Shown: positions 7,584 to 16,062 of the stretch, piece by piece | Layout of the letters: the number at the start of each line of letters is the position of its first letter | How positions within the stretch are numbered: position 1 is the stretch's first letter | NCBI GenBank assembly: GCA_003674045.1 | Contig: PENC01000002.1 | Coordinates: forward strand, 1,054,001-1,118,000 | Source of the DNA: Streptomyces griseocarneus | GTDB taxonomy: Bacteria > Actinomycetota > Actinomycetes > Streptomycetales > Streptomycetaceae | Direction: 5' to 3' | Length of the DNA: 64,000 nt | The notes under the pieces: model-generated | What the model saw: the letters and a program-made list of their open reading frames with translations, nothing else | Told to the model about the DNA's origin: nothing | The model's database searches: none | Program-made: the position numbers and the translations under genes

Positions 7584-10403
7584 TTGCGCAAGCCGAAAGA
7601 GAGAACGAGAGCTTCCAGATCGACCAGTGGCATAGCCGGCATAGCCGGAAGTGCGGCGGCGCTCGTCAGCGTCGCCGCACTCGTGGTTTCGGCGGTGCCC
7701 GCGGACGCGGCGAGTGTGCCGCGTGGGGAGGGGCCCGGGCAGGTCATTCCTGGTCAGAGGACCGAGACGCCCTCGCTCGTGGAGGGGATCCACGAGCAGG
7801 TCACGGGAGGCGGAAGTGCCGCCGACGCCGCGCGGCACTATCTCGCGGACAAGAAGAGCCGGTATCACATCGCCGCGCCGGCGCGTGATCTCAAGGCGAT
7901 TCGGACCACGGCGTCCGGCAGCACCGAGACCGTCCGGCTTCAGCAGAAACACCGCGGGGTCGACGTGTTCGGCGGGCAGTACGTGGTCCGGATGGAGAAG
8001 AAGGGCGGGAAGCGCGTCGTCACCGGTACGTCCGGGAAGTACTTCACGGCTCTGACCGCCGACACGACGCCCGGGGTCGACGAGGCGCTCGCCATCGAGC
8101 GGGCTGTCGACGCGACGTACGCGGATCTCGTCGCGAAGAAGCCCGCCAAGGACGCGGGTGACGACCAGGTGCCCCTGACCGGGGAGGCGCGCGGGCTTGT
8201 CGTGCTACCCAAGGGCGCCGGTGTGCTCACGCAGCATGTGACGGTGCGCGGCAAGGACCCGGCGACCGGGGAGCCCGTGCTGCGTGAGGTGTACGTGGAG
8301 GCGAACGGCGGTTATCCGGTCCTTCAGTACAGCGGGATCAGGACGTTCGCGGGGCCGGGGCGGACGCCCGGTGGCGAAGCCGCCGCGCAGCGGCAAGCGC
8401 GTCGCGCTCTCGTCGACGGAATCCAGGGGTCCGGCGTGAAGTTCGACGGGAAGACCGTCGAGCTCAACCTGACCAAGGACGACGCGAACAAGCAGTACGT
8501 GATGCGCGACCGCACCCGTTCGCAGGAGGGCAGCGACAAGAACCAGCTGTCCACATGGGACGCGCGCGGGCTCAGTGTCGGCGACGTGTCGGGAACCTGG
8601 CCGTCCAACATCAAGGAATTCGCCTCTCCGGGGCCGAATTTCGGTCAGGACGCCACGGACGCGGGTGCCGTCGACGCGCACTGGGCCGCGGGCAAGGTCT
8701 ACGACTACTACAAGAGCGTGCACGGCCGGACGAGCCTCGACAACCGGGGGGTGGCGCTCAATTCCCTGGTGGGCGTGAGCTTTTACGGGATGCCGTACGT
8801 GAACGCGTTCTGGGACGGCACCAAGATGGTGTACGGCAACGGTGACGCGGAATTCCGTCCGCTGTCCGCCGGGCTGGACGTCGTCGGCCACGAAATGACG
8901 CACGGCGTGGTGCAGAACACCGCCGAGCTCGTCTACGCGGGCCAGTCCGGCGCCATGAACGAGGCGCTCGCCGACTACTTCGGCAATGCCATCAAGACGG
9001 ACACGTACGGCATACCGATGGACAGCCCGGATTCGGGGCTGCTGGGCGACCGGCTGTGCCGGACGAAGACGCCGCGCGCGTGCGCGATCCGTGACCTGAA
9101 CGACGGGAGGACGACCTCCAAGTCCTTCCTGGGCGTGGCGATCGGCACGGACAACGGGGGCGTGCACCTCAACTCCACGATCTTCTCGGGCGCCCTGTGG
9201 GACATCCGCAAGGACCTCGACCGGACGCTCGCGGACAGGATCGTCTACAAGGCGCTGAGCGAGTACATGACGCCGCTGGACGGCTTCACCGAGGGCCGCG
9301 CGGCGGTGCTCGCCGCGGCGAAGGACCTCAAGGTGTCGGCCGGTGAGCAGCGGGCGGTGGAGCGGGCGTTCAACGCCCACGGCATCGTGCCCGGCTGGGA
9401 GCTGGCCATGGGCGTCGACTCCGACCTGCTCTTCGGGAACGTCAACACCGACCGGTCGCGCGTGGGCGCGGGCGGTGGCTGGTGGGCCTCGTCCAGGTCC
9501 AACGACGAGGGATCCGAGCCGTACACCGTGTGGGCCGGCCGGCTGGACGGCTCCGGTGACAAGAAGGTGCTCAGCCCGAACGACGGCTACTACCACGCGA
9601 ACCCGGTGACCGACGGCAAGTGGGTGATCTGGACGTCGTACATGCGGCACTACGTGGAGGTGCAGGCGCGGCGGATCACCGGCGGGCCGGTCAAGAAGCT
9701 CTACGGGGCCCGGCGTGGGATCACCAATGTGCACATCGAAGGCGACACCGTCGTCATCGACGCCACGACGTCGCCTGCCCGCTGGCACTCGGTCTACCTG
9801 AAGCTGAGCGACCCGTCGGAGCAGCACTTCGCGGACGAGGACGGGCGCAATGTCTTCTCCTCCCAGTCCGCCATCAGCCACGGCAGGATCTCGTACGTCA
9901 AGACCATCCGGGAGAAGAACAACAGCCGCACGTACGGCGTGGAGATCCTGGACCTGAACACCGGCAAGCGGACGGTGGTGCAGGCTCCCTCGCCGACCTT
10001 CCTCGGGCAGACGGCCATCAACGGCAGCAGCGTCTACTGGCTGGTCGAGGGGAAGAAGCCGAACGACCCGACGGTCATCCGGCGGGCGAACCTCGACGGC
10101 TCGGGCGTGAAGGACATCAGCCCGGCGACGGGGCCGGACGCACTGCACGCCTTCGATCTGTCGGCGACCGACGACGCGCTGACGGCGACGGCGGCGACGC
10201 CCGACACGGCGTACCGGAACGAGACGCTGGCCAAGCTGTGGCAGTTCACGCCGGACGGCTCGTGGCGGGGGCGTGTGTCGTGCAACCGCGGTGAGCAGAT
10301 GTCGGCCGCCACGCCGGGCGGCAAGCAGGTGGTGTGGGTGGACTCCACCACCGGGCACACCGACCTGGTGACCCGGACGCGGCCCGCGGGCACCTGCGGG
10401 TGA
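7584..10403 (+). CDS. Secreted M4 (thermolysin-family) metalloprotease with C-terminal propeller
   Basis: The 939-residue secreted protease is built as signal peptide, FTP/PepSY-type propeptide, catalytic domain, then a long C-terminal domain. The signal peptide has a KPKERTRASR n-region and a hydrophobic stretch to about residue 42. The zinc site is H436-E-M-T-H followed by NEALADYFGN, the third-ligand motif of M4 enzymes. The last ~320 residues repeat YTVWAGRLDGSG-like and DLNTG-like units, as in TolB-type beta-propellers. TTG 7584 is preferred because GAGGGGGG sits at proper distance; ATG 7566 is an in-frame alternative. The protein probably scavenges peptides. It is longer than a typical M4 enzyme because of the propeller. 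Confidence 0.9.
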   Translation: MRKPKERTRASRSTSGIAGIAGSAAALVSVAALVVSAVPADAASVPRGEGPGQVIPGQRTETPSLVEGIHEQVTGGGSAADAARHYLADKKSRYHIAAPARDLKAIRTTASGSTETVRLQQKHRGVDVFGGQYVVRMEKKGGKRVVTGTSGKYFTALTADTTPGVDEALAIERAVDATYADLVAKKPAKDAGDDQVPLTGEARGLVVLPKGAGVLTQHVTVRGKDPATGEPVLREVYVEANGGYPVLQYSGIRTFAGPGRTPGGEAAAQRQARRALVDGIQGSGVKFDGKTVELNLTKDDANKQYVMRDRTRSQEGSDKNQLSTWDARGLSVGDVSGTWPSNIKEFASPGPNFGQDATDAGAVDAHWAAGKVYDYYKSVHGRTSLDNRGVALNSLVGVSFYGMPYVNAFWDGTKMVYGNGDAEFRPLSAGLDVVGHEMTHGVVQNTAELVYAGQSGAMNEALADYFGNAIKTDTYGIPMDSPDSGLLGDRLCRTKTPRACAIRDLNDGRTTSKSFLGVAIGTDNGGVHLNSTIFSGALWDIRKDLDRTLADRIVYKALSEYMTPLDGFTEGRAAVLAAAKDLKVSAGEQRAVERAFNAHGIVPGWELAMGVDSDLLFGNVNTDRSRVGAGGGWWASSRSNDEGSEPYTVWAGRLDGSGDKKVLSPNDGYYHANPVTDGKWVIWTSYMRHYVEVQARRITGGPVKKLYGARRGITNVHIEGDTVVIDATTSPARWHSVYLKLSDPSEQHFADEDGRNVFSSQSAISHGRISYVKTIREKNNSRTYGVEILDLNTGKRTVVQAPSPTFLGQTAINGSSVYWLVEGKKPNDPTVIRRANLDGSGVKDISPATGPDALHAFDLSATDDALTATAATPDTAYRNETLAKLWQFTPDGSWRGRVSCNRGEQMSAATPGGKQVVWVDSTTGHTDLVTRTRPAGTCG

Positions 10404-10439
10404 TCCGCCGACGCTGAACCGACGGCACTGAGCCGGCGG

Positions 10440-10670
10440 TCAGTCCTCCGTCTGTCGGGAGCGGACCAGGGCGATCAGGCCCAGGCCCGCTCCCGACAGC
10501 ATCAGTCCGCCGCCGAGGATCAGCCGGTCGACGACGGCCTGTCCGCCGTGGCCGACCGCGCTGGCAGTCTGCGCGCAGGCCAGGAGGATGAGGGTGAGGG
10601 CACCGACGAAGGCGGCGGGTCGGCGTCTTCGCTCACGAGGGATGTCGGATGACTTGCGCATATCCGACAA
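10440..10670 (-). CDS. Small two-helix membrane protein, unknown
   Basis: This 76-residue protein has a basic N-terminus (RERRRRP) and two hydrophobic segments, at about 19-39 and 50-67. It ends in a charged tail. No known family is recognised. It is convergent with the metalloprotease gene, and the 36-bp gap between them is GC-rich. Codon use looks like a real Streptomyces gene. Confidence 0.5.
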   Translation of the reverse strand: MSDMRKSSDIPRERRRRPAAFVGALTLILLACAQTASAVGHGGQAVVDRLILGGGLMLSGAGLGLIALVRSRQTED

Positions 10671-10748
10671 TATGCCTCCTCGGGGGGTGTGGATCGGGTA
10701 GCCACACGCGCTTGTCCCCCGCGGGACGCCGCGAGACGCCGTGGGGCG

Positions 10749-11426
10749 TCACCGCTGCAGTTGCTGCGCGAGCGTCAGGAGCAGGTACAGGTTCGGGATC
10801 CCGTTGATACCGCTGCCGATCAGGAGGAGCCTGCCGCTCGCGTCGTCCGCCTTCAGCATCCCGTCACGGAGGTAGACCTCGGCGATCCGCGACCAGCTCT
10901 CGGTCTTCTTGCCGACCGACATGCCGTCGCGGTCGAGGGAGACGGCGCCGAACGCCAGCGTCTCTCCGCGGCTCAACCGTGCGATCGCCGTCGGCAGCTG
11001 CGCGCTCGCCACGCCCTTCTGGACCTCCGGGCCCCACGCCCTCTCGTACACGAACCCGGGCCCGCGCGTGTGGGACGTGGCGCCCAGCCGCTCGAAATGA
11101 CGGTTCAGCAGATCGGGGCTGCCGCGCCCGACGGTCAGCGCCGCGCCGTGCGCGTCGATCAGCGTGTACGTGGAGTGCCGGAGGGCGCCGTTGACCGTGA
11201 CCAGGTTCTGGAGGACCGCGGCGGTCGCGTCCCAACGGTGCACCTGTTCGAGGCCCTCGGGGTCCGTGACGACCAGGCCGTGCTCGTACAGGTGGAGCCG
11301 CGCTTCGCCCCAGCGCTTGCGGAAGGTGCCCTGCCGGTTGGGGGCCGTCATCCGCCAGCGGCCCAGCCGCTCCCGCTCCGCCAGCGCGGCCGCATGGCCG
11401 TCGGGCCTGAATTCCTGCTCTTCCAT
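10749..11426 (-). CDS. DUF6585-like protein of unknown function
   Basis: This 225-residue protein resembles a Streptomyces family in which a short linker leads to a PH-like fold: the KRWGEARLHLYEHGLVV segment, then RWDATAAV, then an AFGAVSLDRDGM segment. A C-terminal helix, IPNLYLLLTLAQQLQR, closes it. No catalytic motif is seen and no signal peptide is present. ATG 11426 has a G-rich ribosome-binding site upstream. The family name is given from memory of the pattern and is tentative. Confidence 0.6.
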   Translation of the reverse strand: MEEQEFRPDGHAAALAERERLGRWRMTAPNRQGTFRKRWGEARLHLYEHGLVVTDPEGLEQVHRWDATAAVLQNLVTVNGALRHSTYTLIDAHGAALTVGRGSPDLLNRHFERLGATSHTRGPGFVYERAWGPEVQKGVASAQLPTAIARLSRGETLAFGAVSLDRDGMSVGKKTESWSRIAEVYLRDGMLKADDASGRLLLIGSGINGIPNLYLLLTLAQQLQR

Positions 11427-11542
11427 GGGGTCCCCCGGGTGAGACGTCGGCACGTCGGCCGACCCGTCCGACAGGCGTCGCCCACAGATCGTAGAGAACG
11501 GATTTCCGAATGGGGACCCCTGATCCCGAACGCCATGCGGTG

Positions 11543-12403
11543 CTATGCCGCCGGTTTCAGCGTCTGCCGCTGCCGTCCCAGCCCGGTGATCTCCAGCTCG
11601 ACGACGTCGCCCGCGCGCAGGTACGGCTTGGGGTCCGGGTGACCGTCGGCGACGCCCGCGGGGGTGCCCGTGTTGACGACGTCGCCCGGGTAGAGCGTCA
11701 TGAAGCGGCTGATATAGCGGACGACCTGGGCGACGGGGAAGATCTGGTCGGCCGTCACCGCGTTCTGGCGCAGGGTGCCGTTGACCCAGAGGCGCAGGTG
11801 GAGGGCCTGGGGGTCGGGGACCTCCTCGGGGGTCACCAGCCAGGGGCCCAGAGGGTTGAAGGTCTCGCAGTTCTTGCCCTTGTCCCACTGGCCACCGCGC
11901 TCCAGCTGGAACTCCCGCTCGGAGACGTCGTTGGCCACCGCGTACCCGGCTATCGCGGCCAACGCGTCCGCGTCCGTCTCCAGGTGACGGGAGGTACGGC
12001 CGATGACGACGGCCAGCTCGATCTCCCAGTCCGTCTTCTCGCTGCCGCGCGGGACCAGCACCGCGTCGTCCGGGCCGACGACGGTGTCCGGCGCCTTGAG
12101 GAAGAGGACCGGCTCCGCGGGGACCGGGGCGCCGATCTCGGCTGCGTGCCCGTGGTAGTTGAGACCCACGCACACGATCTTGCCTATGCGGGCGACCGGC
12201 GGGCCGACGCGCAGGCCCGCCGGGTCGAGGACGGGCAGGATGCGGGCGCCCGCCGCGGCACGTATGCGCTCCAGCGCGGAGCGGTCGGCGAGCAGCTTGC
12301 CGTCGATGTCGTCCACGACGGCCGTCAGGTCGCGCAGCGTCCCGTCGTCCTCCAGCAGCGCCGGTCGCTCCGCCCCCACCGGCCCCACACGCAGCAGCTT
12401 CAT
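11543..12403 (-). CDS. Fumarylacetoacetate hydrolase (FAH) family protein
   Basis: The 286-residue protein belongs to the FAH/2-hydroxyhepta-2,4-diene-1,7-dioate isomerase family, metal enzymes that cut or isomerise C-C bonds in beta-diketo acids. The metal-binding signature is present: NYHGHAAEIG near residue 84, then DWEIELAVVIG with the acidic ligands near residue 118, and a VNTGTPAGV motif near the C-terminus. An N-terminal domain of about 70 residues is usual for the family. ATG 12403 follows CAAGGG. It is divergent from the MarR gene, which may control it. It need not be the true tyrosine-pathway FAH. Confidence 0.88.
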   Translation of the reverse strand: MKLLRVGPVGAERPALLEDDGTLRDLTAVVDDIDGKLLADRSALERIRAAAGARILPVLDPAGLRVGPPVARIGKIVCVGLNYHGHAAEIGAPVPAEPVLFLKAPDTVVGPDDAVLVPRGSEKTDWEIELAVVIGRTSRHLETDADALAAIAGYAVANDVSEREFQLERGGQWDKGKNCETFNPLGPWLVTPEEVPDPQALHLRLWVNGTLRQNAVTADQIFPVAQVVRYISRFMTLYPGDVVNTGTPAGVADGHPDPKPYLRAGDVVELEITGLGRQRQTLKPAA

Positions 12404-12489
12404 CCCTTGATCGTCCAGGAGCACAGGCGGCCTTCACAAGGGGCATTTCGGTCCGCGGACGAGGGGCCGGGACCAAAACCACCCTTGAT

Positions 12490-12505
12490 CTCAAGCACAC
12501 TTGAG
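12490..12505. promoter_or_regulatory. Inverted repeat, candidate MarR operator
   Basis: CTCAAG-CACA-CTTGAG is a perfect 6-bp inverted repeat. A further CTTGA half-site begins at 12484, giving three alternating half-sites. They lie between the divergent FAH and MarR genes, 18 bp upstream of the MarR start, where a self-acting repressor would bind. Confidence 0.5.
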
Positions 12506-12522
12506 GTTCTAACGTCGCGATC

Positions 12523-12951
12523 ATGACGAACGAAACCGCAGCAACCGACCGGCCCATCGCCTACGTGGCCTGGGGCGCCACCACGGCGATCCTGCGCCAC
12601 AGCCGGAGCACCCTGGCAGGCATCGACCTGACCCAGCCGCAGTGGTGGGCGCTCAACAACATCGCCCGGGCCGGACACGGCCTCACCGGGGAGGAGATCC
12701 GCGCCCGGCCCGTTCCGTACGACATGGACCCCGAGGTGATGGCCCACGCCGCGGACGCCCTCGCGCACCGCGGCTGGCTGAGCGCGGACGCGGACGGCCG
12801 GCTGACCCTCACGAAGCGGGGCGAGGAGGGCCTGACGACGGCCAGGGAACACATGGCCCGGGTACGCGAGGACCTCCTCGGGGACATCACGGACGAGGAG
12901 TACGCGACGGCCGTCTCCGTGCTCCGGCGCATCGCCGACAACCTCGGCTAG
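12523..12951 (+). CDS. MarR-family transcriptional regulator
   Basis: The 142-residue protein has the dimeric winged-helix layout of MarR proteins. The N-terminal helix carries LRHSRSTLAG, the recognition region is near LTGEEIRA, the wing is SADADGRLTLTKRGEEGL, and a C-terminal dimer helix follows. It is divergently arranged with the FAH-family gene, and a CTTGAG-type inverted repeat lies just upstream, so autoregulation and control of the FAH gene are likely. The ligand is unknown. Confidence 0.85.
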   Translation: MTNETAATDRPIAYVAWGATTAILRHSRSTLAGIDLTQPQWWALNNIARAGHGLTGEEIRARPVPYDMDPEVMAHAADALAHRGWLSADADGRLTLTKRGEEGLTTAREHMARVREDLLGDITDEEYATAVSVLRRIADNLG

Positions 12952-12958
12952 TCCCCCG

Positions 12959-13708
12959 CTAGTCCCCCGCCGCGGCCGGCGGGGCCAGGAAGCGCGAGCT
13001 CTGCAGATACGCCTGCTCGGCAGCCGCCCACACGCTGCTCGTCACCAGGTAGAGCCCGGCGGCGAGCGGCATCACGGCCACCGTGACCAGCGTCCCGAAG
13101 GACAGCAGCGGCAGCAGCGGCAGCAGCCGCGCGACGGCCGGAGCCCGGTCCCCGGCCGTCGGCTGCGCCGCGTTCGTCCGCACGGTCCGTACGTACGTCC
13201 ACGTCGCGGCCGCCGCGGCCACGGCGAACAGCCCGAGGTGGACGAGGCCGGGCACGCCGAACACCCCGCCCTCCCCCAGCACGTCGGCCCACCGGCCGCC
13301 CAGCTCCGCCCCCAGCAGGGTGTGGTCGAGCAGGCCCGTGCCACCGGAGCCGGTGGCGAGGAGGCGGTACATCACCAGCAGCACCGGCAGTTGCGCGAGC
13401 GAGGGCAGCACGCCCGCCAGCGGTGACACCCCCGCCTTCGCGTGCAGCTCACGCGTCGCCCGGACCAGGCGCTCGGGATCGTTCCTGTGCCTGCGCCGCA
13501 GCTCGGCGACGCGCGGGGCCAATGCCGCCTGCGCCCTCCGGCCGACGGCCGCCGACCGGGCCAGGGGGTGCAGCGCGAGCCGTACGCACAGGGTGAACAG
13601 GACGATCGCGGCAGCCGTCGCCGAAGCGCCGAACAGCGGGGCGAGCAGCTCCGCCAGCCGGGCGAGCAACGAGTCGAGCGAGGTGAAGAGGGAAGCGAGA
13701 ACGGACAA
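12959..13708 (-). CDS. YidC/Oxa1-family membrane protein insertase
   Basis: The 249-residue membrane protein is a short YidC/Oxa1 homologue that helps insert proteins into the cytoplasmic membrane. The membrane-anchored core is visible: hydrophobic segments near 30-50, 105-120, 150-165 and 200-230, with the basic cytoplasmic loop RRAQAALAPRVAELRRRHRN between the first two. It lacks the large N-terminal domain of Gram-negative YidC. Streptomyces normally has another main YidC beside rpmH, so this is probably a second paralogue. The adjacent small membrane gene upstream may be co-transcribed. Confidence 0.85.
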   Translation of the reverse strand: MSVLASLFTSLDSLLARLAELLAPLFGASATAAAIVLFTLCVRLALHPLARSAAVGRRAQAALAPRVAELRRRHRNDPERLVRATRELHAKAGVSPLAGVLPSLAQLPVLLVMYRLLATGSGGTGLLDHTLLGAELGGRWADVLGEGGVFGVPGLVHLGLFAVAAAAATWTYVRTVRTNAAQPTAGDRAPAVARLLPLLPLLSFGTLVTVAVMPLAAGLYLVTSSVWAAAEQAYLQSSRFLAPPAAAGD

Positions 13709-13800
13709 GGTGAGCCCTCCGAAGGGTCCCGTCGTGCCGGAAAGAACAGCGATATCGGCGTGACGAGCCGCACGGGCTCAGCGGAGATCAGCGGAAGGAA

Positions 13801-14118
13801 CTACGCGGCTGAACCCTGTGCGGGCGTCGGAAGGGCATGGCCGGGCGCGCGAGGACGGCGCCGGCCACGGGCATCGGGATCACGCTGGGCGAGGAACGCC
13901 GTGCGCAGCTCCCTGTCACGGATGGCCGTGCGTATGCGCGTCGGTGTGAGCGGGCCGCCGCCGCGGGCCGCGGCGGCGACGGCACACAGCAGCAGCGCCG
14001 CGGCGGCCGCCGTGGTCGCGGCGAGCGCGACCACGCCCAGCAGGCCGCCTTGGGCGAGCAGCAGTTCGGAGAGCAGGAAGAGGAGCAGGCTCACATGCGC
14101 ACGGAAACCGATGTCCAT
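13801..14118 (-). CDS. Small membrane protein next to YidC (DUF6412-like)
   Basis: The 105-residue protein starts with two hydrophobic helices (about 8-22 and 26-49) and ends in an Arg/Pro-rich cytoplasmic tail. Small proteins of this shape often sit directly upstream of the second YidC in Streptomyces. I believe this is the DUF6412 family, but I am not certain. It lies 92 bp upstream of the YidC gene on the same strand, so a role near membrane insertion is possible. Confidence 0.5.
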   Translation of the reverse strand: MDIGFRAHVSLLLFLLSELLLAQGGLLGVVALAATTAAAAALLLCAVAAAARGGGPLTPTRIRTAIRDRELRTAFLAQRDPDARGRRRPRAPGHALPTPAQGSAA

Positions 14119-14209
14119 CGTGCGGGCCCCCCTTCCCGTCCCGGGCCCCGGGGCCCGTCGTACACGTCGCGGGCCCCTGGGGCCCGCCGTTCATGCGTTC
14201 GTTCCGATG

Positions 14210-15727
14210 TTAGACCCCGGCACTGACAACGGCCTCGTCCGGCCCCGGATCACGCGCCAGGACCTCCTCGTCCGGACGGGCCAGGTCCGCCGGGCGGGGT
14301 TCGGGGCCCAGCCAGGAGACGAGCAGGGCGACGAGGACGTTCGGGACGAGGGCCAGGGCACCCGCGTTCACGCCCCAGACGGGATCGTGCTCGGTGAAGA
14401 CGAGCGCGCACACCAGTGCCCCGCCCACCACCAGGCCGCTCAGCGCGCCCCACAGGCTCAGCTTCCGCCACAACAGCCCCAGCAGGACCATCGGGACGAG
14501 CTGGGCCATGCCCTCGTACGAGATGAGGGAGAGCCGTACGAGCGTATTGGGCGCCGTGTAGGTGAGGACCAGGGCCAGCGCGCCCGCGACCACGACCACC
14601 ACCTGGGCGCCGAGCTTCTGCCGGTCGGGGCGCCCGGCGAGGCGGGGCATGACGCCCAGCACGCTCTTGCCCCACATCGTGCCGATGACCAGCATGAACA
14701 CCGCCATCGGCACGATCGACGACAGCGCCGCCGCCACCCCGATCAGACCGACCGCCCACGCGGGCAGCGAGTCCACGACCAGCTTGAACAGCGCCAGGTT
14801 GGAGCCCGCGCCCGTGAGCCCCGGCACCACGAAGATCGCCGCCATGCCGAGCAGCATCGGCACGAACAGCAGCACGTTGTAGAAGGGCAGCAGCATCGCG
14901 TTGCGCCGCAGGGCGTCGGCGTTGCGCGCGCCCAGATAACCGGCCACGGTGGTCGGGAAGATGACGACCGTCAGGGAATTGAGGAAGCTCGTCGTCACGA
15001 ACCAGCCGCCGCCGAGCCCGCTGCCGCCGTGCCCCGTGAACGTCAGCCACTCCGGCTTCTGAGCTACGAGCCGGTCCAGGAAGGGCCCGTAGCCGTCGAA
15101 GTAGTGCAGCGGCACATAGATCGCGAGGAAGCCCAGTGTGCCGATGACCAGCACGTCCTTGAGTACCGACACCCAGGCGCTGCCGCGCAGCCCGCTGACG
15201 ACCACGAAGCCGGTGGTCACGGCGAAGGCGATGAAGTACGCCCAGTTCAGGCTGATCGCCCCGTACGAGATCGTCGAGACGACCACCCCCATGCCGGTGA
15301 TCTGGAGCTGGATGTACGGCAGCAGGCAGACCGTCGCCAGGACCGCCACGAGCGTGCCGAGCCAGGGCCGGTTGTAGCGGTGCGCGACCATGTCGGTGAT
15401 GCTCACCAGTCCGTGCCGGCGCGCGTACGCCCAGAGGACCGGGCCGACGACGTAACCGATCGCGTAGCCGCACGACATGTACGCGATGACGTAGAGCACC
15501 GGGGCACCGTGGTTGTACCCCCAGCCCGCCGCGCCGAGGTAGCTGAAGCTCGTGTACCCCTCCCCCGCCATCAGCACCCAGATGAAGACCGTGCCGAGGC
15601 TCCGGCCCCCGACCGACCACTCGGCGAGCCCGCCGCCGCCTCCTCTGCCGCGCACGGCCAGCAGCCCGAGGCCGACCGTGCCCACCATGAAGACCGCGAA
15701 GACGGTCGTGGCGACCGTGGCGTTCAT
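14210..15727 (-). CDS. Sodium:solute symporter family permease
   Basis: The 505-residue membrane protein is a member of the SSS family, with about 13 hydrophobic segments and the conserved GAAGWGYNHGAP stretch in the first helices. It would import a solute, often a monocarboxylate, with sodium. The small DUF3311 gene overlaps its start, an arrangement typical of actinobacterial MctP-like permeases and supporting a carboxylate substrate. The N-terminal ATG sits inside the end of the DUF3311 gene, giving translational coupling. The acidic C-terminus is cytoplasmic. Confidence 0.87.
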   Translation of the reverse strand: MNATVATTVFAVFMVGTVGLGLLAVRGRGGGGGLAEWSVGGRSLGTVFIWVLMAGEGYTSFSYLGAAGWGYNHGAPVLYVIAYMSCGYAIGYVVGPVLWAYARRHGLVSITDMVAHRYNRPWLGTLVAVLATVCLLPYIQLQITGMGVVVSTISYGAISLNWAYFIAFAVTTGFVVVSGLRGSAWVSVLKDVLVIGTLGFLAIYVPLHYFDGYGPFLDRLVAQKPEWLTFTGHGGSGLGGGWFVTTSFLNSLTVVIFPTTVAGYLGARNADALRRNAMLLPFYNVLLFVPMLLGMAAIFVVPGLTGAGSNLALFKLVVDSLPAWAVGLIGVAAALSSIVPMAVFMLVIGTMWGKSVLGVMPRLAGRPDRQKLGAQVVVVVAGALALVLTYTAPNTLVRLSLISYEGMAQLVPMVLLGLLWRKLSLWGALSGLVVGGALVCALVFTEHDPVWGVNAGALALVPNVLVALLVSWLGPEPRPADLARPDEEVLARDPGPDEAVVSAGV

Positions 15728-15921
15728 ACGCGTCCCCGCTTCCGGTCACCACGCCAGGCGAGGTACACGGCGGCGGGCGTCAGCAGCGTCGCGAGAAACA
15801 CCCAGAAGAAGAGAAAGGGCACCCCGAGAACGGTGGGGCGCACCCTGTCCACGAGGGGGAGAAGGAAAAGGAAGAGAACGTAGGGAATGAGCAACCACAG
15901 CAAGGTGGGACGTTTCAGCAC
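15724..15921 (-). CDS. DUF3311 small membrane protein
   Basis: This 65-residue protein has two transmembrane helices (about 8-25 and 31-54) and a basic C-terminus, matching the DUF3311 family that accompanies sodium:solute symporters. GTG is the start codon. Its stop overlaps the symporter start by 4 bp, so the pair is translated together. It probably acts as an accessory subunit of the permease. Confidence 0.85.
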   Translation of the reverse strand: MLKRPTLLWLLIPYVLFLFLLPLVDRVRPTVLGVPFLFFWVFLATLLTPAAVYLAWRGDRKRGRV

Positions 15922-15940
15922 GGGGTCGACCCTACGCGCG

Positions 15941-16056
15941 CCCTGTCAGGGGCGCGGGGCTGTGACACTGTGCGGCTCCGCCGCGTGGGCGCGCCCAGCC
16001 ACAACGAACCCGCAGCCGCACACGAACCCCAGGAGGCACCCCAGGAGGCGCACCCC
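15941..16056 (+). repeat. Dispersed Streptomyces repeat, variant with GCGGCTCCGCCGCGTGGG
   Basis: The copy begins with GGGGCGCGGGGCTGTGACA, continues through TGCGGCTCCGCCGCGTGGGC and ends in CCCCAGGAGGCGCACCCC. It occupies the whole space between the DUF3311 and GDSL genes. The same variant is found at 24388 and, inverted, at 47884. Confidence 0.75.
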
Positions 16057-16062
16057 CAAGAA

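Noticed and set aside
8205..10358. A 717-codon open frame on the minus strand across the M4 protease
   Set aside because: It is opposite a well-supported protease with signal peptide and HExxH motif, shows Arg/Val-rich shadow composition and matches no family. Such long antisense frames are expected at this GC content.
10749..12557. A 602-codon minus-strand frame joining the DUF6585-like gene with the FAH gene region
   Set aside because: Only the last 225 codons look like protein. The first part is a different frame over the FAH gene, which has its own conserved motifs, so a fusion protein is not supported.
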